Source: Caldilineae bacterium (GTDB taxonomy: Bacteria > Chloroflexota > Anaerolineae > J102). From it: 23,379 bases of DNA. The notes under the pieces are model-generated. The model saw only the letters and a list, made by a program, of their open reading frames with translations, searched no databases and had not been told where the DNA came from. Shown piece after piece: positions 7,095 through 14,790 of this stretch. A program made the translations under genes and the position numbers. How positions within the stretch are numbered: the stretch's first letter is position 1; each line of letters opens with the position of its first letter. The DNA is taken from NCBI GenBank assembly GCA_003694905.1, contig RFJM01000326.1, forward strand, positions 1-23,379, read 5' to 3'.

Positions 7095-8483
7095 ATGACG
7101 GTCACCCATGCATTCGACCTGCAAGGCGAGTTGGCCACATTGCTGGCACCCGACCGGGTTTCCACCTCGCCTTCCGAGCGCAACCTGCATGCCCGCGACC
7201 AGTCCGCCTATCCCGCCGCCATGCCCGACATCGTGGTCTGGCCGGAGAGCACCGAAGAGGTGAGTCGCGTCGCCCGTTTTGCCAACGAACATCGCATCCC
7301 TCTCACGCCGTGGGGGGCAGGCACCAGCATCGAAGGGAACCCCATACCCGTGCGCGGGGGGATTGTGATGGACATGCGCCGCATGAATCGCATCCTTGCC
7401 ATCCACGAGAAGGATTTCCAGGTGACGGTGCAGCCGGGGGTGCTGTACAAGGACATGAACAAGGTGCTGGGCCGCCTTGGCCTCTTCTTCCCGCCGGATC
7501 CGGGCGCCAATGCCAGTATCGGAGGCATGCTGGCCAACAACGCAGCAGGCACGCGCACGGTGCGCTACGGCGCTACCCGTGACAACGTGCTGGCGCTCGA
7601 GGTGGTTCTGGCCGACGGACAGATCATCCGCACCGGCTCGCGTTCGGTGAAGCAGTCCGCAGGCTACGATCTCACCCATTTGTTTGTGGGCTCGGAGGGG
7701 ACGCTGGGCATTATCACCGAGGCCACACTCAAGCTATATCCCTTGCCCTCCCATTTCAGTGCGGCCACCGCTGCCTTCCCCACGGTGGAAGCAGCCGCGG
7801 ATGCGGTCTTCGAGATCATCGCCAGCGGGTTGGAGCCTACGGCGCTGGAGCTTCTGGACGGTACTGCCATCGCCATCATCCAGGAAGAAACCGATCTCTC
7901 GCTGGAGCCTGTGCCCAATCTCTTCATGGAATTCAGTGGCGTGAGTGAGGCTGCGCTGGCAGAAACACTGCCCCTGGTGGAAGAGATATGCCGCGACCAT
8001 GGCTGCCTGGCCTATCGCGCCGGGGTGGGGCGCAACGAACGAGCCCGGCTGTGGGAGGCCAGGCACAGTACTTTCGAAGCACACTTGCGGCATTTCCCCG
8101 GCCAGTCCTATGTGGTGACGGACGCCTCGGTGCCCATTTCGCACTATCCCCGACTTGTCGCGGCCGCTCATCGCCTGATGGAGGAGCTGGATCTGGTGGG
8201 GAGCATTGTCAGCCATGCTGGCGACGGGAACATGCACGTGGTGGTTTTCTACCCCCCCGACGACGAGGCCGCGCGAGCAAGAGTCCTGGACTTCAACGAC
8301 AGGCTGGTGCAGGAGGCTTTGTCGCTCCAGGGCACCGTCACGGGGGAGCATGGGGTTGGTCTGGGCAAGCAGAAGTTCATGGAGCGCGAGCATGGTGCCG
8401 CGGCCCTGGACCTGATGCGCAGGCTCAAACATCTTCTGGACCCCAACCATATCCTCAATCCGGGCAAAGTTCTGGGCGCATAA
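7095..8483 (+). CDS. FAD-linked oxidase, D-lactate dehydrogenase / glycolate oxidase GlcD type
   Basis: A 462-residue flavoprotein of the VAO/PCMH family. The N-terminal FAD domain has TPWGAGTSIEGN (71-82), PPDPGANASIGGMLANNAAG (133-152) and VGSEGTLGIITEA (198-210). The C-terminal FAD-linked oxidase domain has HAGDGNMHV (374-382) and GTVTGEHGVGLGK (413-425), whose histidines belong to the active site in this family. It should oxidise a 2-hydroxy acid such as D-lactate, glycolate or a longer analogue to the 2-oxo acid. No iron-sulfur domain is fused and no GlcE/GlcF partner is nearby, so it resembles single-subunit D-lactate dehydrogenases. GGAGG 10 nt upstream supports ATG 7095. It is probably co-transcribed with the selenoprotein gene 30 nt upstream. 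Confidence 0.94.
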   Translation: MTVTHAFDLQGELATLLAPDRVSTSPSERNLHARDQSAYPAAMPDIVVWPESTEEVSRVARFANEHRIPLTPWGAGTSIEGNPIPVRGGIVMDMRRMNRILAIHEKDFQVTVQPGVLYKDMNKVLGRLGLFFPPDPGANASIGGMLANNAAGTRTVRYGATRDNVLALEVVLADGQIIRTGSRSVKQSAGYDLTHLFVGSEGTLGIITEATLKLYPLPSHFSAATAAFPTVEAAADAVFEIIASGLEPTALELLDGTAIAIIQEETDLSLEPVPNLFMEFSGVSEAALAETLPLVEEICRDHGCLAYRAGVGRNERARLWEARHSTFEAHLRHFPGQSYVVTDASVPISHYPRLVAAAHRLMEELDLVGSIVSHAGDGNMHVVVFYPPDDEAARARVLDFNDRLVQEALSLQGTVTGEHGVGLGKQKFMEREHGAAALDLMRRLKHLLDPNHILNPGKVLGA

Positions 8484-8559
8484 CTCTCTTCCCTATCCCG
8501 TCTATCTTACAATCTGGCCCATTGTGCCTGCCAAGCTGCCTTCGAGGAGCTTTGGAGCT

Positions 8560-8587
8560 TTGACATGCGAGCGGAAGTCCCTATAAT
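8560..8587 (+). promoter_or_regulatory. Consensus sigma-70-type promoter of the TRAP receptor gene
   Basis: A perfect TTGACA (8560-8565) and a perfect TATAAT (8582-8587) are separated by 16 nt. The start of transcription would be near 8594, leaving a leader of about 68 nt before ATG 8662. This is the strongest promoter seen in the window and gives the receptor gene its own high-level transcript, independent of the upstream genes. Confidence 0.85.
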
Positions 8588-8661
8588 ACACGCCTTCAAG
8601 CGGACCGGCTCCGCGCATGCCCTCAACTCTTTCTCATTCCACTTCATGAGGAGAAGTACCG

Positions 8662-9822
8662 ATGAGTGATCTCAACCGACGCGATTTTCTTGGTCTGGCA
8701 GCAAAGGGCGCTTTGGGCGTCGCTGCGGTCGGGCTGGCCGGCTGTGCTGCTCCTGCAGCCGCTCCAACCACAGCTTCCGAAGGCGAGATCCAGGAAGCGG
8801 TGGCCAGCAATCCTTCCTTGCCCACCCTCGAGTGGCAGATGGCCACAAGCTGGCCGCTGGCCCTGGACACCATCTTCGGCGGTGCTCAGATCTTTGCCGA
8901 ACGGGTCAAGGCTCTCACGAACGGAAAGTTCGTGATCACGCCACGCGCGGGCGGCGAACTGGCACCGGGCCTGGAGGTGCTGAATGTTGTCGAGCAAGGC
9001 GCCGTGCCCATCGGCCACACGGCTTCTTATTACTACATGGGTAAGAGCCCGGTCACGGTGTTCGGTACCTCGTTGCCCTTCGGCATGACAGCCCGACAGC
9101 TAAACGCCTGGTTCTACGAGGGAGGTGGCCTGAAGCTTTTGCAGGACTACTACAAGGAACGTTTCGGTGTTATCCAGTTCCCGGCCGGCAATACAGGTGC
9201 CCAGATGGGCGGCTGGTGGAACAAAGAGATCGAGAAGCCCTCGGATCTCCAGGGTCTGAAGATGCGCATTCCCGGATTGGGCGGCAAGGTGATGGCGAAA
9301 CTCGGTGTCACCGTGCAGGTGCTGCCCGGCGGGGAGATCTTCCAGGCATTGCAGACCGGCGCTATCGATGCAGCCGAGTGGGTCGGTCCCTACGACGATG
9401 AGAAGCTGGGTCTGCACGATGCTGCCAAGTACTACTATGCGCCCGGTTGGTGGGAGCCAGGTCCGGCCCTGGAAGTGCAGATCAACCTCAACGAATTCAA
9501 CAAGCTGCCCGAGGAATACCAGGCGGCCATCGAGACGGCGGCCTATCAGGCCAACATGCAGATGCTGGCCCGCTACGATGCCCGCAACTTCGATGCCATG
9601 CAGCGTCTGTTGGCGGGAGGCACCGAGCTCCGCACCTTCAGCGACGAGATCCTCCAGGCGGCCGAGCAGGCTTCGTACGAGCTCTTCGACGAGTTCTCGC
9701 AATCCGATTCCGATTTCAAGGCCGTTTTCAGCGAATGGAAGAAATTCCTGGACGGCATCCAGGCCTGGCATGCGACGGTCGAGACCACGTACGCCACCTA
9801 TATCTCACGCCGTCTCCAGTAG
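8662..9822 (+). CDS. TRAP transporter solute-binding protein, TakP-like (2-oxo acid / lactate type)
   Basis: A 386-residue extracytoplasmic receptor. The N-terminus has a twin-arginine motif (NRRDFL, 5-10), a hydrophobic stretch and a lipobox LAGC ending at Cys28, followed by an Ala/Pro/Thr linker. It is therefore probably a lipid-anchored protein. The mature part matches the TakP branch of DctP proteins: ATSWPLALDTIFGGAQ (61-76), FPAGNTGAQMGGWW (173-186), LKMRIPGLGG (199-208, with the carboxylate-binding Arg202) and AIDAAEWVGPYDDEKLG (234-250, with the Glu239-Trp240 pair). Characterised relatives bind 2-oxo acids or lactate together with a cation. That fits the neighbouring hydroxy-acid oxidase. 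GAGGAG 8 nt upstream fixes ATG 8662. No DctQ/DctM permease genes are present; a terminator follows directly. Confidence 0.93.
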   Translation: MSDLNRRDFLGLAAKGALGVAAVGLAGCAAPAAAPTTASEGEIQEAVASNPSLPTLEWQMATSWPLALDTIFGGAQIFAERVKALTNGKFVITPRAGGELAPGLEVLNVVEQGAVPIGHTASYYYMGKSPVTVFGTSLPFGMTARQLNAWFYEGGGLKLLQDYYKERFGVIQFPAGNTGAQMGGWWNKEIEKPSDLQGLKMRIPGLGGKVMAKLGVTVQVLPGGEIFQALQTGAIDAAEWVGPYDDEKLGLHDAAKYYYAPGWWEPGPALEVQINLNEFNKLPEEYQAAIETAAYQANMQMLARYDARNFDAMQRLLAGGTELRTFSDEILQAAEQASYELFDEFSQSDSDFKAVFSEWKKFLDGIQAWHATVETTYATYISRRLQ

Positions 9823-9840
9823 ACGCCGGATTTCGCCTGA

Positions 9841-9868
9841 CAAGAGGGAGCCCGCGGGCTCCCTCTTG
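9841..9868. terminator. Bidirectional intrinsic terminator between the receptor gene and comEC
   Basis: A perfect 28-bp palindrome with arms CAAGAGGGAGCCCG / CGGGCTCCCTCTTG lies 18 nt after the receptor stop and 22 nt after the comEC stop on the other strand. It is followed by CGTTTTC on the plus strand, so it probably serves both convergent genes. Confidence 0.85.
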
Positions 9869-9890
9869 CGTTTTCAAGACCCGTGGACAC

Positions 9891-12311
9891 TCAGTCCCGA
9901 GCCCCCTGGTGGGCATAGGTACGACGCAGCAGGCGTAGGGTCTTTCCGTCGCTGATGATCTCGATGTCGGCGTCGTGGGGGATGGTGATGGGGTTGTGGG
10001 CGGCCAAAGCTTTGCGCACAGAAGGGGGATAGGTAACGCCGTCGGGCAAGAGGATGAGCTGTGGCTTCAGCGCCCGAAGCAGGTCGGGATGGGGCCAGGC
10101 GCCGGTACCGGGGTAGGGGGCGATGAGTAGGGTGGGATGGGCAGGTAGTCGGGGCAAGAGGGTCTGTTGGGTCTCCTGGCTGTTCTCGAAGGGAACCAGA
10201 GTGGTGAAGTCGCCGTAACGCAAGAGGAAGAGCAGGGAATCGCGGCCCTGGGTGGGGCGATAGAGCAGGGTGAGGGAGAGTCCTTCGTCCAGCAGGATGC
10301 GGCTGCCGACTCGGAGGTCGGGATGGGTAGGTTCGATCATGGCGGTATAGGCAGGCAGCCCGTTAGGACTTGCGGAGACACCCGGTCGGGTAAGGACAAC
10401 CAGGTCGAGCGGAGGCAGCGGGCCAAAGAGACGGCGCAGCAGTTCGGCACTGGTGGTACTCGTGTCCCGTGCAGGTTCGAGCAGGATACGGCGGCCATCC
10501 GGCGCGACGATGAAGAAGGAAACCCCCTGCTCGCGACCGAGGAGATGCAGATGAAGCCTGCCGTCAGGCCGGTTCTCCCAAACGGTAGCAACCGACCACA
10601 AAGGAATGACGACGATGCAAGCAAGGGTGAAGGCGAAGGTCAGTGGCCGGCGCCAGGCAGAGGGAAGAAACGAGCGTGCCCCTTGCTCCTGGCGCAGGAG
10701 CCACCACAGGAACCCGGCGATGAAGAGGATAGTGTAGGCCATCGCAACCAGGCGGCCGAAGGCACTGACCTCCAGCGAGCCCCAGGGAATGGCCGCCATC
10801 GCTTCGACAATCAGCACGGTCCACCAGAGACTGAGGGTGGGGATGAGGGCGATCGCCTGAGCCAGTGGTAGCAGCAGCAACCCCACGAAGATTGCCAGGC
10901 CACCGGCGATCATGATGGGTGGCTGCACGGGGAGAATAAGGAGGTTGGCCAGAAAGGAGATGAGCGAAAGGCGGCCGAAGTGATAGACCACCAGCGGCAT
11001 GGTGGTAATCTGGGCTGCCAGAGTGATGAGCAGTCCCTCGGCCAGCAGGTTATTGGCGATACGGGGCAGCTTGCGGCCCAGAAGACGTTGCCAGCGCCGT
11101 TGCAAGGGGGTGCTGAAGAGGATGAGGCCAAGCGTGGCCATAAAGCTGAGCTGGAAGCCCACGTCCCAGAGGGTGAGGGGATTGAGAAGCAGCATGACCA
11201 GCCCGGCGATGAAGAGGGAGATGAGCGCGGTGCTGCGCCGGCCGAGATAGAGGGCCACGACATAGAGCCCGCCCATGATGGCGGCACGCGTCACCGCGGC
11301 ATCCGCGCCCACAAGCAGGGTGTAGAGGGCGATCCCGGCCAGGGTGAAGAGAGTGGCCGGGCCCCGGCGCCGCCGGAAAAGTCTGGTGAAGATGAGGAGA
11401 AACAACCCCGACACAATGGCGATATTGGAGCCGCTGATGACAATGACGTGACTGGTGCCGGTGAGGTTGAACCGATCGTAGAGCTCGCGCGGGATATCGG
11501 TCTCTATGCCCAGGATCATGCCGTTGGCGAGGGCGGCGTAGCTTGGGCATTGCAGCCCGGGAAAGCCGTAGCGGGCAAGCAGGTGGCACGGGCCCAGGAT
11601 GGCGTCGGTCAGGATGTTGCTTGCGCGGGCACGAAAGCCGTATAGCACCCGCCAGAAAGGGTGTCCCCCGTCCTCTGCCAGCAAGGTGAGCTCGGCGCCA
11701 TAGACGATGCTGCGGATGCCCTTGCGCGCCAGGTAGCGGCGATAGTCGAAATCGTCGAAAACAGGGGGTGTGGCGGCCACCCCGCGGATGCGGATACGAT
11801 CGCCGTAGCGATAGAGTCGGCCGGCCGCGGTGCGAACCAGGGCGATGCCCCGTACGGGGAACTTCATGCGGCCGGACCAGCGGTAGTCAACCCGTACCCG
11901 GTATTGGTTGTAGTTCTCCCGCCGTTCGGGATAGCCCACGATCACCCCTTCCAGGACGGAGGAGAGCCCGTAGCGATCTTCCTGGTTGTAGTAGGCCAGG
12001 TCCCTTTTGTCGAGACAGGCTTCGAAGGGGTTGGTGCCGTAGCGCCACATACCCAGGCACAAAGCTGTTGCCACCAGCCCCGGCACCACCAGGCGCCGTC
12101 GTCCGTGGCGCCAACCCCACGCGCTCAGCGCCACGCAGAGAGGCAGGGGCAGCAAGAAGAAGGCCGGAGCAGGTTGCCATGCTCCGGCCTCACAGGTGAA
12201 AACGCCTTGTGTGAAAAGCCGCTGGGCGATGCCGATACCCGCGGCCAGGCCCAGGGCGAAATAGACGGGCAGGAAGGGCGAGGGGATGCGCCGAACGCGT
12301 GGCAGTTCCAT
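9891..12311 (-). CDS. comEC: DNA uptake channel ComEC/Rec2 with degenerate C-terminal metallo-beta-lactamase domain
   Basis: About 806 residues. The N-terminal segment has several membrane helices and the DUF4131-like part containing PPVFDDFDYRRYLARKGI. The Competence domain follows, with GTSHVIVISGSNIAIV, DAAVTRAAIMGG and NPLTLWDVGFQLSFMATLG. The last roughly 230 residues correspond to the metallo-beta-lactamase domain, but where HxHxDH is expected the sequence is VVLTRPGVSASPNG, so metal ligands are missing. ComEC forms the inner-membrane channel for single-stranded DNA during natural transformation, and the C-terminal domain is thought to degrade the second strand. The frame is open up to 12407, but ATG 12311 is preferred: it falls 26 nt after the stop of the upstream gene and just before the first helix. 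No clear ribosome site precedes it. Probably expressed with the LLM gene. Confidence 0.93.
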   Translation of the reverse strand: MELPRVRRIPSPFLPVYFALGLAAGIGIAQRLFTQGVFTCEAGAWQPAPAFFLLPLPLCVALSAWGWRHGRRRLVVPGLVATALCLGMWRYGTNPFEACLDKRDLAYYNQEDRYGLSSVLEGVIVGYPERRENYNQYRVRVDYRWSGRMKFPVRGIALVRTAAGRLYRYGDRIRIRGVAATPPVFDDFDYRRYLARKGIRSIVYGAELTLLAEDGGHPFWRVLYGFRARASNILTDAILGPCHLLARYGFPGLQCPSYAALANGMILGIETDIPRELYDRFNLTGTSHVIVISGSNIAIVSGLFLLIFTRLFRRRRGPATLFTLAGIALYTLLVGADAAVTRAAIMGGLYVVALYLGRRSTALISLFIAGLVMLLLNPLTLWDVGFQLSFMATLGLILFSTPLQRRWQRLLGRKLPRIANNLLAEGLLITLAAQITTMPLVVYHFGRLSLISFLANLLILPVQPPIMIAGGLAIFVGLLLLPLAQAIALIPTLSLWWTVLIVEAMAAIPWGSLEVSAFGRLVAMAYTILFIAGFLWWLLRQEQGARSFLPSAWRRPLTFAFTLACIVVIPLWSVATVWENRPDGRLHLHLLGREQGVSFFIVAPDGRRILLEPARDTSTTSAELLRRLFGPLPPLDLVVLTRPGVSASPNGLPAYTAMIEPTHPDLRVGSRILLDEGLSLTLLYRPTQGRDSLLFLLRYGDFTTLVPFENSQETQQTLLPRLPAHPTLLIAPYPGTGAWPHPDLLRALKPQLILLPDGVTYPPSVRKALAAHNPITIPHDADIEIISDGKTLRLLRRTYAHQGARD

Positions 12312-12337
12312 GGAAATGACACGCGGGGAGCGGCTGT

Positions 12338-13330
12338 TCAGCGGGTGGCGAAGATATCGATCATCAGTTTGGGATCGCCCAGCGGGTAGAGAATGGGGCA
12401 GGTGCAACCCCGGTCGATGTATTCCTGGACCTTGGCCTTGACCTCGTCCGGGGTACCACTGGCGGTGATGCGCTGGACAAGGTCGTCCGGTACCAGGGGC
12501 ATGGCCTGCCGGATCTGCTCCTTGGTCGCGGGCCAGCCCAGAATAGATTGGATCTTCCGTACCACCTCCTCACTGACGCCGCTGGCTTTGGCGATGTGGG
12601 GCTGTTGGGCCAGATACTGCGTAAGCAGCCCGCGCGCACCATCCAGCGCTTTCTGGCGGTCGTGGTCTACCGAGCAGACCACCAGTTGCGGGCGATCGAT
12701 GTCATCCAGCGAGCGACCGGCTCTCCTGGCGCCGATCTCCAGGTGCTTCATGGCGATGTCGTTGTATTCGGGCGGCACGCAGTAGTTGAGAACGGCACCG
12801 TCCGCGATCTCTCCGGTCAGCTCCATCATCTTGGGACCGGTGGCGCCGATGTAGATGGGTACGTTACGGGGTTCCCTGCGGCCGTGCACTACATCCAGTT
12901 CGATGCCATCCACATGATGGAATTCCCCGTGGAAGGTGACCCGTTCCATGGCCAGCAGCCGCTTGAGCACCGTTACGGTTTCGCGCATGGCCAGCAGAGG
13001 TTTGCGGCGCTGGATTCCCACATTGCGCGCCAGGGGGTCCCACCAGGCACCTATACCGCAGATGATGCGGTTGGGTGCCAGATCATCCAGGGTGAGGAAG
13101 GTCGCTGCCAGCAGACCGATGTTGCGCGTCCAGTTATTGATGACGCCACTGCCGATCTTGATGGTATCCGTCACCGCGGCATAGGCAGCCATGGGCACGA
13201 TGGCATCTCGCACCAATCGGGATTCAGCCTGCCATACGGCTTCGAAGCCGCGTTGTTCGGCGTAACGCGCCAGTTCCATGCCCTCGCGAATGGGATGGGC
13301 ATCTTGCAGATAGAGAGCAACTCGGTCCAC
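12338..13330 (-). CDS. LLM-class flavin/F420-dependent oxidoreductase
   Basis: A 330-residue TIM-barrel protein of the luciferase-like monooxygenase superfamily, closest in feel to the methylene-tetrahydromethanopterin reductase (Mer)/F420-dependent branch. Visible features are an N-terminal strand DRVALYLQDAHP, IKIGSGVINNWTRN, LAPNRIICGIGAWWDPLARN, NVPIYIGATGPKMMELTGEIADG (split here as NVPIYIGATGPKM and ELTGEIADG) and the C-terminal ITASGTPDEVKAKVQEYI. This superfamily uses FMN or coenzyme F420 for hydride transfer; the substrate cannot be predicted. The start is GTG 13330, with CAGGAGGT ending 4 nt upstream. The open frame extends to 13516 but the extension has no family similarity. It is first in a probable two-gene unit with comEC. 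Whether the host makes F420 cannot be told here. Confidence 0.9.
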   Translation of the reverse strand: MDRVALYLQDAHPIREGMELARYAEQRGFEAVWQAESRLVRDAIVPMAAYAAVTDTIKIGSGVINNWTRNIGLLAATFLTLDDLAPNRIICGIGAWWDPLARNVGIQRRKPLLAMRETVTVLKRLLAMERVTFHGEFHHVDGIELDVVHGRREPRNVPIYIGATGPKMMELTGEIADGAVLNYCVPPEYNDIAMKHLEIGARRAGRSLDDIDRPQLVVCSVDHDRQKALDGARGLLTQYLAQQPHIAKASGVSEEVVRKIQSILGWPATKEQIRQAMPLVPDDLVQRITASGTPDEVKAKVQEYIDRGCTCPILYPLGDPKLMIDIFATR

Positions 13331-13406
13331 TCTGACCTCCTGGATTGTGATGAGATGGCTGGATGAGATGATGGGGCAACGTGCTGGCCGTCGTCCCGCG
13401 GACCTC

Positions 13407-13435
13407 ATTCTACCTGTCCCTCTGGAGGGGGTCAA
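13407..13435 (-). promoter_or_regulatory. Likely promoter of the LLM-comEC unit
   Basis: On the minus strand TTGACC (13435-13430) is followed after exactly 17 nt by TAGAAT (13412-13407), five of six matches to each consensus hexamer except one further change in the -10. The start would lie near 13400, giving a leader of about 70 nt before GTG 13330. Confidence 0.65.
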
Positions 13436-13507
13436 ACGAAGAGCGAGCGAGAGATGCATTTCAAATTGGGAGCAGCTGGGGGTGGCGGCGTTCCCCCGCA
13501 AAAGCCG

Positions 13508-13544
13508 CGGCCACACCCAACCGCACAGCCGCTCAACGCTTCAG
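13508..13544 (+). repeat. 37-bp direct repeat, copy 1
   Basis: This segment, beginning GCGGCCACACCCAACCGCAC and ending CGACGCTTCA-like (here CAACGCTTCA), matches 23343-23379 at 35 of 37 positions in the same orientation. It lies in non-coding DNA. The second copy touches the window end, so the full repeat may be longer. Confidence 0.75.
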
Positions 13545-13649
13545 CTTACCAGACCTTGCTGCTGCCACCTGGCTGCGACCAGCCCTGCGCACCGGCTGCC
13601 TCCGTTTTGAAACGCACACCCCGATTTCCCGGCTGTGCCCAGACGCGGT

Positions 13650-13655
13650 TATAAT
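13650..13655 (+). promoter_or_regulatory. Possible -10 element of the aldolase promoter
   Basis: A perfect TATAAT lies about 145 nt before ATG 13801. No good -35 is found at the proper distance (TTGAAA at 13607-13612 is too far), so this could be an activator-dependent or chance match. Confidence 0.35.
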
Positions 13656-13755
13656 CCTGGCGTCCCCTGACACAAGGGCAGTCTCGGCGCGGCGAAGCGG
13701 AGACACACACGAATCAGAGACGTTGGCCGTCCTGACCGTAGCGACATGACGTGGG

Positions 13756-13771
13756 CTCCTGGTCTCAGGAG
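13756..13771 (+). other. Leader hairpin upstream of the aldolase gene
   Basis: CTCCTG (13756-13761) and CAGGAG (13766-13771) form a perfect 6-bp stem with a GTCT loop, 29 nt before ATG 13801. No U-run follows. Its role, if any, is unknown. Confidence 0.4.
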
Positions 13772-13800
13772 TCGGATCCCAAGTTTACACGAGGTTCAAG

Positions 13801-14757
13801 ATGATCGTAACGACCGCAGAACTGTTCAAGGTGGCCTACGGCAAGTTCGCCATAGGGGCCTACAATATCAACAACATGGAACAGGCGCTGGGTCTTTTCG
13901 AGGGCAACCAGCGCGCTCAGGCACCGTTTATCGTACAGATCTCGCGTGGGGCGCGCAAGTATGCCGGCGTGATCATGCTGGAAGCCATTCTCAGAGCCGC
14001 GGAGCAGATGTATCCCGATCTGGTCTTCGCCGTACATCTGGATCACGGGGATGAGGAGACCTGCTACGACTGTATCGATTCGGGCTTCTATTCCTCGGTG
14101 ATGATCGATGCCTCGCATTTCCCCTTCGAGGAGAACGTTGCCATCACTCGGCGGGTGGTGGAGCGGGCGCACGCGCGCGGGGTCAGCGTAGAGGCGGAGT
14201 TGGGTATGCTGGGCGGAGTCGAAGAGGATATCGCCGTGGACGAGAAACACGCCAAGTTGACCGACCCTGACGAGGCCAAGGAGTTCGTTGAACGGACGGG
14301 CTGCGACAGTTTGGCTGTGGCCATCGGAACCAGCCATGGTGCCTATAAATTCAAGGGCGAGGCTAAACTGCACCTGGATCGGGTGGCCGCCATCCAGCAA
14401 CGTCTGCCGGGCTTTCCCCTGGTGATGCACGGCTCCAGTAGCGTGCCGCGTGAAGAGGTGGAGCGCATCAACGCGGCCGGCGGCAAGCTCGACCCCTCGG
14501 CGAAAGGGGTGGATGAGAACGACTTCGCCAAGGCCGTACCCTTGGGCGTGACCAAGGTCAATATCGATACCGACGGCCGTTTGGTCTGGACACGGGTCCA
14601 TCGCGAGTACTTCCGCGACCACCCGGAAAACTTCGATTTCCGCAAGCCGGGCAAGGTCCTCATCGACGAGTACGCCAAGTTCATCGTCCACAAGAGCAAG
14701 AAACTGCTCTCGTATGGCCAACTGCCGCTGGTGCGCGAAGCACTGGCCAACCGCTGA
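13801..14757 (+). CDS. fba: Class II fructose-bisphosphate aldolase
   Basis: A 318-residue zinc-dependent TIM-barrel aldolase, cleaving fructose-1,6-bisphosphate to dihydroxyacetone phosphate and glyceraldehyde-3-phosphate in glycolysis and gluconeogenesis. Key motifs: AVHLDHGD (77-84), where Asp81 is the usual catalytic acid and His82 a zinc ligand; VSVEAELG (128-135) with a conserved Glu; GTSHGAYKF (176-184) with ligand His179; VMHGSSSVP (208-216) with ligand His210; and VNIDTDGRL (253-261), which holds the phosphate-binding segment. The short length and motif spacing fit the class IIB group; tagatose-bisphosphate or related specificity cannot be excluded. GAGG 6 nt before ATG 13801 supports the start. 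It is monocistronic, with a strong terminator right after the stop. Confidence 0.95.
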   Translation: MIVTTAELFKVAYGKFAIGAYNINNMEQALGLFEGNQRAQAPFIVQISRGARKYAGVIMLEAILRAAEQMYPDLVFAVHLDHGDEETCYDCIDSGFYSSVMIDASHFPFEENVAITRRVVERAHARGVSVEAELGMLGGVEEDIAVDEKHAKLTDPDEAKEFVERTGCDSLAVAIGTSHGAYKFKGEAKLHLDRVAAIQQRLPGFPLVMHGSSSVPREEVERINAAGGKLDPSAKGVDENDFAKAVPLGVTKVNIDTDGRLVWTRVHREYFRDHPENFDFRKPGKVLIDEYAKFIVHKSKKLLSYGQLPLVREALANR

Positions 14758-14762
14758 AATCG

Positions 14763-14788
14763 GGGGACGGCCGCCGGCGGCCGTCCCC
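14763..14788. terminator. Bidirectional intrinsic terminator between aldolase and MscS genes
   Basis: A perfect 26-bp palindrome with arms GGGGACGGCCGCC / GGCGGCCGTCCCC starts 5 nt after the aldolase stop and ends 2 nt before the MscS stop. The following plus-strand sequence TCTCATTT is moderately T-rich. It probably ends both convergent transcripts. Confidence 0.8.
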
Positions 14789-14790
14789 TC

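Larger units (their letters stand above)
13331..13800. other. Intergenic region between the LLM and aldolase genes, no gene seen
   Basis: About 470 nt of divergent non-coding DNA. It holds the promoter of the leftward LLM gene (13407-13435), one copy of a 37-bp repeat (13508-13544), a TATAAT (13650-13655), a weak hairpin (GTCTC/GAGAC, 13681-13704) and a short perfect hairpin in the aldolase leader (13756-13771). Small open frames here have no recognisable protein character. Confidence 0.6.

Noticed and set aside
6453..7679. A 408-codon leftward frame covering the selenoprotein TGA
   Set aside because: It spans two well-supported rightward genes and shows shadow-like composition; both opposing genes have strong ribosome sites.
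12312..12407. N-terminal extension of ComEC
   Set aside because: It would overlap the end of the LLM gene and adds no conserved sequence; ATG 12311 sits just before the first membrane helix.
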